Below are positions 18,707 through 28,800 of a DNA stretch of 64,000 bases, in pieces. The notes beneath the pieces are model-generated. The model was not told the DNA's origin, did no database searches, and worked only from the letters and a program-made list of their open reading frames with translations. The stretch covers positions 6,076,001-6,140,000 of the forward strand of contig OW818698.1 in assembly GCA_942493375.1 (NCBI GenBank). The letters run 5' to 3'. The stretch comes from G942493375 sp942493375 (GTDB lineage Bacteria; Armatimonadota; UBA5829). The position numbers and the translations under genes are program-made. Within the stretch, counting starts at the first letter, position 1. Each line of letters starts with the position of its first letter.

Positions 18707-21700
18707 ATGAGGATGAACTCGATCAAACTACTGCCGAGGGTGCTTGGTGCATTTGTAATAGTGGCCGCTATTGCTGCTGCAATCGGCATTCAGGGTCTTT
18801 CCGGAATGGGTTTTGCTAATAAGTCATATGAAGCAGTAACCCACATTCACATCCCCAGCAGCTCTGCAATACAGGCAATAAGAGCACAAGTCTTGTTTGC
18901 TCGGCTTGCAGAGAGAAGTCTCATAATACCTTCTCTGAACGATAAAGTTAAAAATACAAATGTGAAGCGTTTCTCCTCAGCATTTAAGTTGCTGGAGGAA
19001 GCCCGCAAGAAATATGAATCGATTCCTCAGCAGAAAAATGAATCAGCTGCTTGGAAGAAGTTTGGTCCAGCTTACGATGATTGGAAAGAAAAGATAGACA
19101 CAGTTGTGGGTATGGCCAAAGCTGGGAAGTTTGTTGAGGCACAGGCATATTCTTATGGTGCGGCCAGGGATAGTTATAATGCTCTGAATGATGTGATTGA
19201 CGAGATGGAAGCCATAAATACGAAAAGTGTCAGTCAGAATCATCATGCGTTTGATGCTGCATATATTAGAGTCAAGAACATCATGACCGGCATTATCGTA
19301 ATTGGTGTTCTTATTGCCGTTGCTTTCGGTATTGTTATTGCTTTTGGTGTCTCGAAACCCATCATGGCAATTAGAAACGTTGCTAACCAGATTGCTTTAG
19401 GTGAAGTGGATGTAGAACTGAAACACGGCGGCAAAGACGAAGTCGCCGATCTCACTCTGGCGATGCAACAGATGGTTGATGGTATAAAGGTCACTGTTGA
19501 TGCAGCTGAACAGATATCCAAGGGTGACATGTCAGCGCATGTAGAACCACGCTCTGACAAAGACATACTCTCCTACGCTATAAACAATGTCGTTGAATCA
19601 GTAAATGGACTTGTATCTGAAGCCACCATGCTTAGCACAGCGGCTGTTCAAGGACGTTTGGACACCAGGGGAGATGCGGCTCATTTCGAAGGTGGGTTCC
19701 GGGATATAGTGGTCGGAGTTAACGAGACACTCGACGCTGTGATTGGACCTCTCAATGTTGCTGCTGAATATGTTGAACGGATCTCCAATGGCGATATACC
19801 TGCCAGGATTACTGACAACTATAATGGTGATTTCAATGAGATCAAAAACAACCTGAATAAGTGTATAGACGCGGTAAATATAATGACCGCTGATGCACAG
19901 ATGCTGAGCATTGCAGCGGTAGCGGGATTACTCGATACAAGAGCTGATGCTACTAAACATCAGGGAGATTTCAGGAAGATTGTTACCGGAGTCAACGATA
20001 CTCTGGATGCAGTCATTCAACCTTTGAATGTTGCCGCAGAATATGTTGAACGGATCTCCAATGGAGACATACCGGTCAAGATAACAGATAATTACAATGG
20101 TGATTTCAATGCGATCAAGAACAACCTGAACAAGTGTATTGACTCTGTAAACGCGTTAATAGCTGATGCGGTATTGCTCAGTGAAGCTGCTGTTGAAGGC
20201 AAACTCGATATTCGAGCGGATGTTACAAAGCACCAGGGAGATTTCCGCAAAATCGTTCAAGGTGTAAATGAAACACTAGACTCAGTCATAGGGCCTTTGA
20301 ATGTGGCTGCTGAGTATGTGGAGCGAATCTCCAATGGGGACATCCCTGTAAAGATCACTGACAATTACAATGGCGATTTCAACGAAATCAAGATCAATTT
20401 GAACCGGTGCATAGATTCGGTCAATGCTCTTGTTGCAGACGCAAATATGCTGAGCGGAGCAGCAGTTGAAGGTAAACTCGACACCAGAGCCGATGCAAGC
20501 AAGCATGGTGGTGATTTCCGCAAGATAGTAGAGGGTGTTAATGATACTCTGGATGCAGTCATCCAACCACTCAATGTTGCTGCTGAGTATGTAGAGCGGA
20601 TTTCCAATGGAGATATTCCTCTCAAGATCACAGATAGCTACAATGGTGATTTCAATGAGATCAAAAACAACCTTAACAAGTGTATAGATGCAGTGAATGC
20701 TATGGTGAGTGATGCCGATATGCTCAGTGTTGCGGCTGTAGAAGGGCGACTAGACACAAGGGCCGATGTAGCCAGGCACGGTGGCGATTTCCGCAAGATA
20801 ATCGAGGGAGTCAATAATACTCTGGACTCCGTTATAGGACCGTTGAATGTTGCTGCCGAATATGTAGAGCGGATCTCGAATGGTGATGTCCCGGCTAAGA
20901 TTATCGATAGCTACAATGGTGACTTTAACGCGATCAAAAATAACCTCAACAGATGTATAGATTCTGTAAATGCGTTAATAGTGGATGCATCTGAATTAAG
21001 TGATGCTGCTGTGCATGGAAGACTGGATACTCGAGCCGATGCAAAAAGGCACCAGGGAGATTTCAAGAAGATCGTGGATGGTGTGAACCAGACACTGGAT
21101 TCGATTGTTGGTAATCTGGAAGCTATACCATCACCGATCCAGTTCATGGATATGAACCACAATATCCAGTACATAAACAAAGCAGGAGCACAGTGGCTTG
21201 GAAAGAGCAAAGAGGAACTCACTCATTGCAAATGTGCGGATGTTTGGAAGTCGTCTAATTGCGGGACGAAGGATTGCACATGCACAAATGCCGTGCAGAT
21301 TGACGACAGTTACGAACACGCAAATGATACCCAGATTGGCGATAAGCACCTGGATATCCACTGTGTGGCAGCTCCTCTCAAGGACCAGAATGGGAAAATA
21401 GTAGGTGCATTCGAGTTCATTATTGACCAGTCTGAGGTCGTTAATACTGCTCGAGTGATTAAGAAAGTCGGTCAGTATCAGGATGCTGAAGTTGAGAAAC
21501 TCAGATCTGCCCTGGCACAGTTTGCACAGCGCAACCTTACAGTCAGTGTAGACACTGAATCTGCTGATGCTGATACATTGGACACCAAAGAAAAATTCGA
21601 CATGATCGCAGATGCTTTCAACGATTGTGTTTCATCCATGAGTAGTGTTATAGGGCATGTCGCGGAGGCTGCCACCAAAGTGGCTGATTCGACCTCAATG

Positions 21701-22810
21701 CTCTCAAAGACTGCCACCAGTGTAGGAGATGCATCTCAGCAGATCGCTGAGACGGTTGACCAGGTTGCTAAAGGATCTCAAGAACAGTCAAAGACTGTTA
21801 TGAACAGTGCAGAAGCTATGGAGCAGCTGATGAGAGCCATCGACGAAGTAGCGGCAGGAGCTCAAAACCAGGCTAAGCAGGTAGATGAGACTGTTGGACT
21901 TATTCAACAGATAACTGCTGCTATCGATGAAGTTGCAAAGAATAGTAACAATGTAGCCCATGCGAGTCGTCAGGTAAGTGAAGTAGCAGTTCAGGGTGGA
22001 TTACAGGTTTCTAAGTCAGGTGAAGGCATGCTCAGGATCAAGGATGCAACCGATAAGGTAGGCAGCATGGTCCAGCAACTTGGTGACAGTAGTAAACAGA
22101 TAGGTGCTATCGTTGAAACTATCGATGATATAGCTGAACAGACCAACCTGCTGGCCCTGAATGCTGCAATCGAGGCAGCAAGGGCAGGGGAACACGGCAA
22201 GGGGTTTGCAGTAGTTGCCGATGAAGTGCGTAAACTGGCTGAAAGATCCAGCAAGGCAACCGGTGAGATTGCTGATCTTATAGGTTCGATGCAGCAGATG
22301 ATAACGGCTGCGGTATCGGGAATGCAGGACTCCGGTAAGTTGGTTGCTGAGGGAACTCAACTCTCTGTGGATGCTGGAGATGCGTTGAAGAGCATTCAGG
22401 GTGCAGTCGAGGGGATCGTTTCACAGATAGACAATATGGCTTCTGCAGCTCAGCAGATGTCTGCATCGAGTACAGAAGTTGTGAGAGCGATAGAGAATGT
22501 ATCTGCAGTTACAGAAGAAACAACCGCTGCTGCAGAAGAAATGGCTGCATCCAGCGCTGAGGTATCCAGGCAGATAGAACAGGTAGCAGCTGTGAGTGAG
22601 GAGAATGCTGCCGCTGCGCAGGAAGTAAGCGCTACAACCCAGGAGCAGACTGCTGCTGCTGAAGAGATGAGCGCGGGAACTGAGGATCTTTCAGGGATGG
22701 CTGTGGAGTTGAAGGAGCTTGTTTCTGAGTTCAAACTGGATGCAGATAGTGATACTCTAAAGAGTGTCACAAAAAAGGGTACCATACGGAATTCGCGCAA
22801 GGCTGCATAG
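18707..22810 (+). CDS. Methyl-accepting chemotaxis protein with poly-HAMP array and Cys-rich PAS
   Basis: 1367 residues. The start ATG 18707 has AGGAGA (18695-18700) 6 bp upstream; an in-frame ATG at 18668 lacks a site. Order: TM1 (about 9-33), periplasmic four-helix-bundle sensor (34-185), TM2 (about 191-215), a canonical HAMP, then five 91-residue HAMP-like units (298-752), a sixth half unit, a PAS domain (about 800-905) with Cys cluster CKCADVWKSSNCGTKDCTC, and an MCP signalling domain (about 985-1345). The signalling domain is nearly the same at protein level as that of the receptor at 1-3114, but nucleotides differ at many synonymous sites, so they are older paralogues. Here the sensor has both an outside and a cytoplasmic input. 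Confidence 0.95.
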   Translation: MRMNSIKLLPRVLGAFVIVAAIAAAIGIQGLSGMGFANKSYEAVTHIHIPSSSAIQAIRAQVLFARLAERSLIIPSLNDKVKNTNVKRFSSAFKLLEEARKKYESIPQQKNESAAWKKFGPAYDDWKEKIDTVVGMAKAGKFVEAQAYSYGAARDSYNALNDVIDEMEAINTKSVSQNHHAFDAAYIRVKNIMTGIIVIGVLIAVAFGIVIAFGVSKPIMAIRNVANQIALGEVDVELKHGGKDEVADLTLAMQQMVDGIKVTVDAAEQISKGDMSAHVEPRSDKDILSYAINNVVESVNGLVSEATMLSTAAVQGRLDTRGDAAHFEGGFRDIVVGVNETLDAVIGPLNVAAEYVERISNGDIPARITDNYNGDFNEIKNNLNKCIDAVNIMTADAQMLSIAAVAGLLDTRADATKHQGDFRKIVTGVNDTLDAVIQPLNVAAEYVERISNGDIPVKITDNYNGDFNAIKNNLNKCIDSVNALIADAVLLSEAAVEGKLDIRADVTKHQGDFRKIVQGVNETLDSVIGPLNVAAEYVERISNGDIPVKITDNYNGDFNEIKINLNRCIDSVNALVADANMLSGAAVEGKLDTRADASKHGGDFRKIVEGVNDTLDAVIQPLNVAAEYVERISNGDIPLKITDSYNGDFNEIKNNLNKCIDAVNAMVSDADMLSVAAVEGRLDTRADVARHGGDFRKIIEGVNNTLDSVIGPLNVAAEYVERISNGDVPAKIIDSYNGDFNAIKNNLNRCIDSVNALIVDASELSDAAVHGRLDTRADAKRHQGDFKKIVDGVNQTLDSIVGNLEAIPSPIQFMDMNHNIQYINKAGAQWLGKSKEELTHCKCADVWKSSNCGTKDCTCTNAVQIDDSYEHANDTQIGDKHLDIHCVAAPLKDQNGKIVGAFEFIIDQSEVVNTARVIKKVGQYQDAEVEKLRSALAQFAQRNLTVSVDTESADADTLDTKEKFDMIADAFNDCVSSMSSVIGHVAEAATKVADSTSMLSKTATSVGDASQQIAETVDQVAKGSQEQSKTVMNSAEAMEQLMRAIDEVAAGAQNQAKQVDETVGLIQQITAAIDEVAKNSNNVAHASRQVSEVAVQGGLQVSKSGEGMLRIKDATDKVGSMVQQLGDSSKQIGAIVETIDDIAEQTNLLALNAAIEAARAGEHGKGFAVVADEVRKLAERSSKATGEIADLIGSMQQMITAAVSGMQDSGKLVAEGTQLSVDAGDALKSIQGAVEGIVSQIDNMASAAQQMSASSTEVVRAIENVSAVTEETTAAAEEMAASSAEVSRQIEQVAAVSEENAAAAQEVSATTQEQTAAAEEMSAGTEDLSGMAVELKELVSEFKLDADSDTLKSVTKKGTIRNSRKAA
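19598..20962 (+). repeat. Five tandem 273-bp units coding HAMP-like repeats
   Basis: Units begin at 19598, 19871, 20144, 20417 and 20690; each is exactly 273 bp (91 codons), and a sixth partial unit starts at 20963. Each contains LDTRADA-KH-GDFRKI, PLNVAAEYVERISNGDIP and YNGDFNEIKNNLN-CID. The units differ at many synonymous positions, unlike the PAS duplication at 1-1890. Confidence 0.9.
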
Positions 22811-22850
22811 TGTAGCTTAAACAAGATGACATAAAGTATGACACGGGCAA

Positions 22851-22885
22851 TGAGTGTTGGTGTTCTTCCCCCTCACCAACACTCA
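22851..22885. terminator. Bidirectional hairpin between convergent genes
   Basis: TGAGTGTTGGTG (22851-22862) pairs perfectly with CACCAACACTCA (22874-22885) around an 11-nt loop. It lies between the receptor stop (22810) and the stop of the minus-strand hydrolase (22901). An AAAT tract follows on the plus strand. Confidence 0.6.
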
Positions 22886-22900
22886 AATCGCCTGCAGTCT

Positions 22901-25723
22901 TCATTTCTTATTCGGAAATACCATACTACCCCAGCGCAGTGGATTATTCCAATTGTCCGCACCACCATTCCAAACCCTTCCGCCAGCATCTAGATCGAAA
23001 CCCCATTTGTCTCCAGCATTCGGACGTTTACCAAAATAGTCCCAGGGGATTAAAGCTTCTATTGTCCAGAAGTTGACGCCTTGAAAGGAAGCCACTTTAG
23101 CTCTGGGAATGATATCACCAGAAGCAAGACCGGTTTTTGCAGCTGCGCTAATATGTGCAGCCTGCGCTGGTCCGTTGTTCTTTGTTAATGGAGCCAGTCC
23201 GAACTGGAAATGGTTATCAGACATGAACGGGTATTTATTGCTGTCCACAGTTGATACATATACTCGCGCACAGGAACCAGCCCAAATCCACCATCCGGTA
23301 TTATCGTTTTTTGCCGGGATCATATCGTCAACCTTTGCAGCTACCAGGAGCCCTTCCGGGGAATACCCGACACCGAAACGGCTGACACTTTCGGCTGTTT
23401 TAGCGTTTTTTCGTCCAATCCCGGCAAATGCCATAGCTCCCGCGCTCATACCACCTTGCCTGCCTATCGTAACCGGCAGCTTTCCCCAGTCAGATAGGTT
23501 TCCATCGATATTTATCTGTCCGGAAGGAAAAGGGATAACGCTTACCCTCCTTATTTGCCTGGGTCTCAAGGTGGTTGGTAATGGGCTGAGTGAAGGCATT
23601 AATCTGCAACTTATGTATATAAAAACCGGATCTTCATCCGCCAATACTTGCCATTGCTTGCCGATCTTTCGCAAACGTTTTTGATTGAGCTCTCCACCCC
23701 ACAAGTCTTCATTAGATACAGGTCGTCCAGGCAGATTTATCCACTTTTGTTTGCCTCCGGTTTTAACGGTGTCGGTCCAGACTGTCAACAATGTGCAATC
23801 TGGTTTCCAGATGGTCTTCCACGCCCATACATGACTATATTTAGGCATGCCAGATATTATGCCCAGGAATCTTGACCGTTCGAGATGTCTCGATGTGACT
23901 GCTATTGCATTCAAACTGAGCTTGGGTTTGCCAGAGTAATCGATTAACCCGAAGTTATGTTCCGGGTCTGCTCTATTGGATCCCCAGTCGGTCATAATGT
24001 GGAGTGAGACTCGTTTTACACCGGCAGCCAGGCTGATAATGTATGTGCGTGAGAAGAAGCATGCCTGCTGAAACTGGGTGACCTTCATATAGCCGGGTGT
24101 ATCAACTGTTTGAGTCGGCCATCCGATCTCCGAGAATATTATTGACTGTCCGTTACCGTAGTCTTTGATAACCTTGTGTAACCTGAGTATATCCTCCAGT
24201 AGTCCGTCCTCAGGACCCTGGTCTGTATGTCGATAAGGATGGATGTCCACTATGGCGAACTTCGGACTAAGCCCGGCATCGAAGAGTCTCTTAATATAAC
24301 CTACATCGGCATCTCCCGTTGTCCCGAGGACCATTTTCGCTTTAGGGTTGATTGAATGGACTGAGTCTGCAGCGGTGCTACATAGTTCGACAAACTGGGC
24401 TAGTGTGCCTTTCCATGATCCATAGGGCTCGTTATTTGGCTCATTCCATATCTCAAATTCGGGATCATATATACCAAGAGTTCGCTTTGTTAGCTCTTTG
24501 CAATAGGTTGAGTAATCGGTTAGGCAGTCCGGTTTAGGAGGGCCGTGTATACCGAGAGCCGGATCCAGCTGGGCCCAACCGGGAGTCCAGGAGAGTGAAT
24601 GGCGGACGATCAGGCCGTAAGCCAGTGCATCCGATGAAACTTTGGCCGGATCTTCTCCCCAGTTATAAATACCCCGGCCTTCGTTGCACACAGTGACCCA
24701 TGTCGGGCTCCCAGCACGGTCTGAGTGAACACCGATCTTCTTTGCAAGAACAGGGAAAGCTCGCACTCCGACAATGCTGAATGGCGATGCCTTCATCTGC
24801 TCAATGGTAAGTGGATGTGCAGGTTTGACAATCGTAAAGAGGTTCTTTGCGACTACTTTTCCTCCACCGGGAATCGACAATTGGAGTTCGTAGCTGCCAG
24901 GTGTAAGATCAGGCAAGTCAGCGGTGAAGGTTCGCCCGAATGGCTTTACCAAACAATTTCCTGCTGGCATGTTTCTGCCCCGATCAAATACTGAAAGGGT
25001 AGGGGATTTACCCGGTAGACACTCATTAAGTAGGTCGATTATGGCCTTTGGGGGAGAAAAATCATAATATACGTTTGCCTGCTCAGATGGGATTAGGCTG
25101 ACTTCGGTGGTTTCAGTTGCATCTATTGCTGAGAAATCGGCAGTTGTATACTCCAGTATTCCACCTTCGTTTTTACCGCTGAAATCCACATTTCCGATGA
25201 ATCCATCCATGTTAAAACGAATGGTGATTTCAGTGGTCTTTCTCGGAAGCGTGATCCAGTCCAATTGACTGACCGGAATGTCTCCGCTTATACGGTAACC
25301 GGGGAAGTCTTTGCTGATGCGGAATATTTCTCTGAAATCCGGGGAAGTGTTTGTAGAGCAATCGATGTAGAAGTCACCCTCGCCAAGGTCTATACCTGCG
25401 CAGTATGGAGTGGACATCCGGAACCGGGAAACAGGTTTGGAGAATTTATATGCCATGCTCCAGAAACAATGACCGCCGGCGGATTTACTAATACTTAAGG
25501 CTGGACTGTCTTCTGAATCAGTCATCTGCTGACCTGGATGGAATGTAACACCCCAGGCGTTGTTCCAATACCAGACTCTGTTGGCGCCGGTTCCTATTGT
25601 TTCTTTGAAGGTGGTGCCATAGCGGTCGGTGGGTAGAATGTTGGGACTTCCCTGCCTCCACTGGGCTGCATTTACAGATAGCGAAAGCAGCAAAACCAAT
25701 ATCGCAGCGTAAATAGTCTTCAT
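22901..25723 (-). CDS. Secreted GH39/GH5-like glycoside hydrolase with C-terminal CBM9-like module
   Basis: 940 residues with signal peptide TIYAAILVLLLSLSVNA. Residues about 20-290 are beta-rich binding-like sequence. A clan GH-A barrel (about 300-680) has candidate acid/base Glu428 in EIWNEPNNEP and nucleophile Glu532 in IFSEIGWPT. The C-terminal part (about 735-940) opens with INIDGNLSDWGKLPVTIG and ends with IPWDYFGKRPNAGDKWGFDL, the pattern of CBM9-like carbohydrate-binding domains. It probably binds and cuts extracellular polysaccharide. It is transcribed towards the second chemoreceptor and follows the DUF4091 protein by 123 bp on the same strand, so the two could form an operon. Confidence 0.82.
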   Translation of the reverse strand: MKTIYAAILVLLLSLSVNAAQWRQGSPNILPTDRYGTTFKETIGTGANRVWYWNNAWGVTFHPGQQMTDSEDSPALSISKSAGGHCFWSMAYKFSKPVSRFRMSTPYCAGIDLGEGDFYIDCSTNTSPDFREIFRISKDFPGYRISGDIPVSQLDWITLPRKTTEITIRFNMDGFIGNVDFSGKNEGGILEYTTADFSAIDATETTEVSLIPSEQANVYYDFSPPKAIIDLLNECLPGKSPTLSVFDRGRNMPAGNCLVKPFGRTFTADLPDLTPGSYELQLSIPGGGKVVAKNLFTIVKPAHPLTIEQMKASPFSIVGVRAFPVLAKKIGVHSDRAGSPTWVTVCNEGRGIYNWGEDPAKVSSDALAYGLIVRHSLSWTPGWAQLDPALGIHGPPKPDCLTDYSTYCKELTKRTLGIYDPEFEIWNEPNNEPYGSWKGTLAQFVELCSTAADSVHSINPKAKMVLGTTGDADVGYIKRLFDAGLSPKFAIVDIHPYRHTDQGPEDGLLEDILRLHKVIKDYGNGQSIIFSEIGWPTQTVDTPGYMKVTQFQQACFFSRTYIISLAAGVKRVSLHIMTDWGSNRADPEHNFGLIDYSGKPKLSLNAIAVTSRHLERSRFLGIISGMPKYSHVWAWKTIWKPDCTLLTVWTDTVKTGGKQKWINLPGRPVSNEDLWGGELNQKRLRKIGKQWQVLADEDPVFIYISCRLMPSLSPLPTTLRPRQIRRVSVIPFPSGQINIDGNLSDWGKLPVTIGRQGGMSAGAMAFAGIGRKNAKTAESVSRFGVGYSPEGLLVAAKVDDMIPAKNDNTGWWIWAGSCARVYVSTVDSNKYPFMSDNHFQFGLAPLTKNNGPAQAAHISAAAKTGLASGDIIPRAKVASFQGVNFWTIEALIPWDYFGKRPNAGDKWGFDLDAGGRVWNGGADNWNNPLRWGSMVFPNKK

Positions 25724-25846
25724 TCAGCCTCCAAGGGTATGTTCTGTCATTCCTCAGTATGACAGGCTTGCCAGAAATTGTGGTGCGGGCTTCCAGCCTG
25801 CCACTCTCCGGGTTCTTTGGAGGGTGGCAGGTCTCACAAGTTTATC

Positions 25847-28800
25847 CTACCTGTTCATCGCCTCTATTGCCTTTGCTACGGCGGTTTTTATGCGTAGTAC
25901 GGCATCCGGGTCGGGGAGGATCCTGGTGGATTTCTGCCCTCCGGCACTCGGCATATCAACCAGAGTGTTAGCATAAGCCAATGCTTTCTCGCCGACGTTT
26001 GCATCCTTGCCAGCAGCTTTGGCCTTATTTATAAGCTCCTGCAGCATGTATAGATACTCATAGTCCTCGGAGCCTTCTCTGGCCTGTTCCATTCGAATAG
26101 ATGGAACAGGGCCATTGTGGCCGATAGGTGCACCCGGATATGCTATATAGCCGTCCCCATTCGGGTATCGCACATAGTATGACTTGCCAGGGGTGTCACT
26201 CTGATGGATGTAGGAATGCCATCCGAACTTGTACGGATCATACGTCAGCCAGGAACTCCCCCAGAACTCGTAAGATTCTACTCCATATTTAAAACAGTAG
26301 TGAGGAAGCAGGCGCTCTATCGCATTATAAGGTGTATCCGTGCACATCTGACCATCGGTGGTGAAACGTATCCGTGCCCCATCCGATCTGATCTTTTTGA
26401 TAGTGCTTTCGGGGACTCCTCCGAAGTGTCCTATTCCCCACATTGTCAGGTAACTGTCCCATTCAGGGACGTGTCCCCAGGTGCTGGAGAAGATTGGAAT
26501 TGCCGGATCTACTTCCTGGACCATACGGCAGAGCGCTTTCATTTGAGCAACTGTACCAGCCTGGCTGTAAAAAGGTTCGTCACTCATGTAGTAGACGACC
26601 TTTTTGTCCCAGCCCTTCTCTTTCATATGATCCCAGTATACCTTTATACAAGATTGGACAGCTTTCTTAAACTCAGGACGCAATACATTCTTGTCCGCAT
26701 CAGGATATGGATAATCACCTTCGTAGGGTTTTTCTCCGAATTTGGCATCAGGCGGGAACCCCCAACCGAACATGTAGAAATACCATGGAGTGTAAGTATG
26801 AGGCAGTTTCAGGACGTTGAAATAGTATTCTGCAGCCTTATCAAATTCTGTGAAGTCTGCGATAACTTTTCCGTTTTGATACGTAATATTTGGTTCCGGT
26901 TGAATACGGTCAGGAGATAATCTGTGCTTTGCCATAAACTCCCAGTATTGGAATTTAGTCTGTTCAGATGTCTGTCCGGGTATCTGCCAGCGGTCGTTGA
27001 GTCCGGAGTCATAGACAGATGCGGTGTGCATTTCATCCGGCAGATCGAATCCCCATACATGGACAGTGAAAGGAACCTGCTTGATGGTCTTGCCATTGCA
27101 CACAAAGCTCAGTTTGCCTGAGTAATCACCTGCTGGAGTTCCCTTCGGTGGGTTTACTGTGACCCATACCGGCTGTGTTGTATTTGCCTTCAAATCGAAT
27201 GTATCTTTGGGCAGCAGTGGATCCGGCCACATTCCAGCCCATCCATCAGAAGAACCGAGAGTAGTTGGATATTTGCGGTACCACATTGGAGTTGTGCTGG
27301 AATAGTAGCTGGTAGCATGGTCGATAGGCACATATCCAACTACTCCAATCTCCACATTGCTGAGCTTGTAACCAGCTTTGTCCTGAGGTAATGTGACTAC
27401 TGCTTTGACTTGCTTGAGTGCTGCCGGACTTCGCAGAGCTATCTGCAAGGGTTCATATTCATTTCCTGCAACTGTGATTTGAGCAGGTGATATCTTTGCC
27501 GGTGGTGTATCTTCCTGGAACACTTTCTTTATTGCGTTTACAGGCCAGGCAGTGAGTCCATTGGCTAACAGTGATGAAGTTGCTGGTTGAGGACTGCCCA
27601 CTGCTCCGCTTCCTACCTCTATGAACACTACACCATCGTGCCATACAGTTCCAGTGCAGCGCATTGTCAGATGCATCTGGAAGATCGAGGCTCCCTGTGG
27701 TATTTCAAACAGGCCTGATATAAGTGTCCAGCCTGCTGTGCCGCTGATTGCAGGGCCTGTGCCGGCATAGGTGACAACTTCGTCCTTGTCATTTCGGATG
27801 TGAGCATGAAGCTGCACGCCGTCACCGACTGTATCCTTGCATTTCACCCAGGCAGCATATAGATAAGTCCTGCCGGGAGTGACCGGTATCGACTGACGCC
27901 AACCCAGCCAGGCTGCTTTGGATGTTGCAGGGACTGAGATTTTCAGGCATTGTTTGCCAAAAAGCGCATTGCTGTCAAAACCCAGGAATGCTCCCACTGG
28001 TTTGTCCCCTTCAGCGCTTCCGGGCCATTCGTCAGGGAGGACTTCTCCAACTTCGAAGTCAGCATTCTTAGCCAGATTCCGTGGGCTCTTGAGGAGCTTT
28101 TCATAATCGACTTTGGATGTTTCAGCGGATTTGAATGCCTGAGCGTTGTTGTTCTGCCTGGCATCCTCAGTAGTGCCCGTCTGCCTGACAGCGGCTTCCG
28201 TCTTGACCAGACTTACCTTGCCTTTAGTGGCGTATGGTAAATAGATAAAGTAAGTTTTGGATGTGTTTGCAGGGATATCTGAGCCAGCAAACAGTACCGA
28301 ATCCACGAGGCGGACGTGACTGATTAATCGTTTACCCTCCATAACCTGCATCGTCTTCAGATCAGCTTCACCGCGCAGTCTGGAGATAGTGGCGGATAGG
28401 TTTACACTGACAAGTCCGGGTTTCACTGGAGTGCTGGTCAGGTTAGTCAGAGTCACTGGGACTCTCCATCCGAACTTCTTGCTTTGGGGCCATTTTGCAT
28501 CTGCTCCGATTCCTTTGAGCATCAATTTCTCGGGTGCAAAGGCTTCGGCAGTAACGATGGCTTTAGCCGTAGTTTCCAGGCTTACATCGTCAAACCATGC
28601 GGTGCCGGTTCCGTAAAGGACAGTGCCAAGATCTGCTTTGTTGGCTTCGGCTGGAGCAGTAAACTCTGCGACAACCTCTTTCCAATCAAAAGTGCCCCCG
28701 CCGATAGTCGGCATGGGGGATATCATCATAGTATTGCTGTCGTTTCCGACATGGATATACCATCCGACCAGTCCGGTGGTGTTTAAACCCTTTACCCAGC

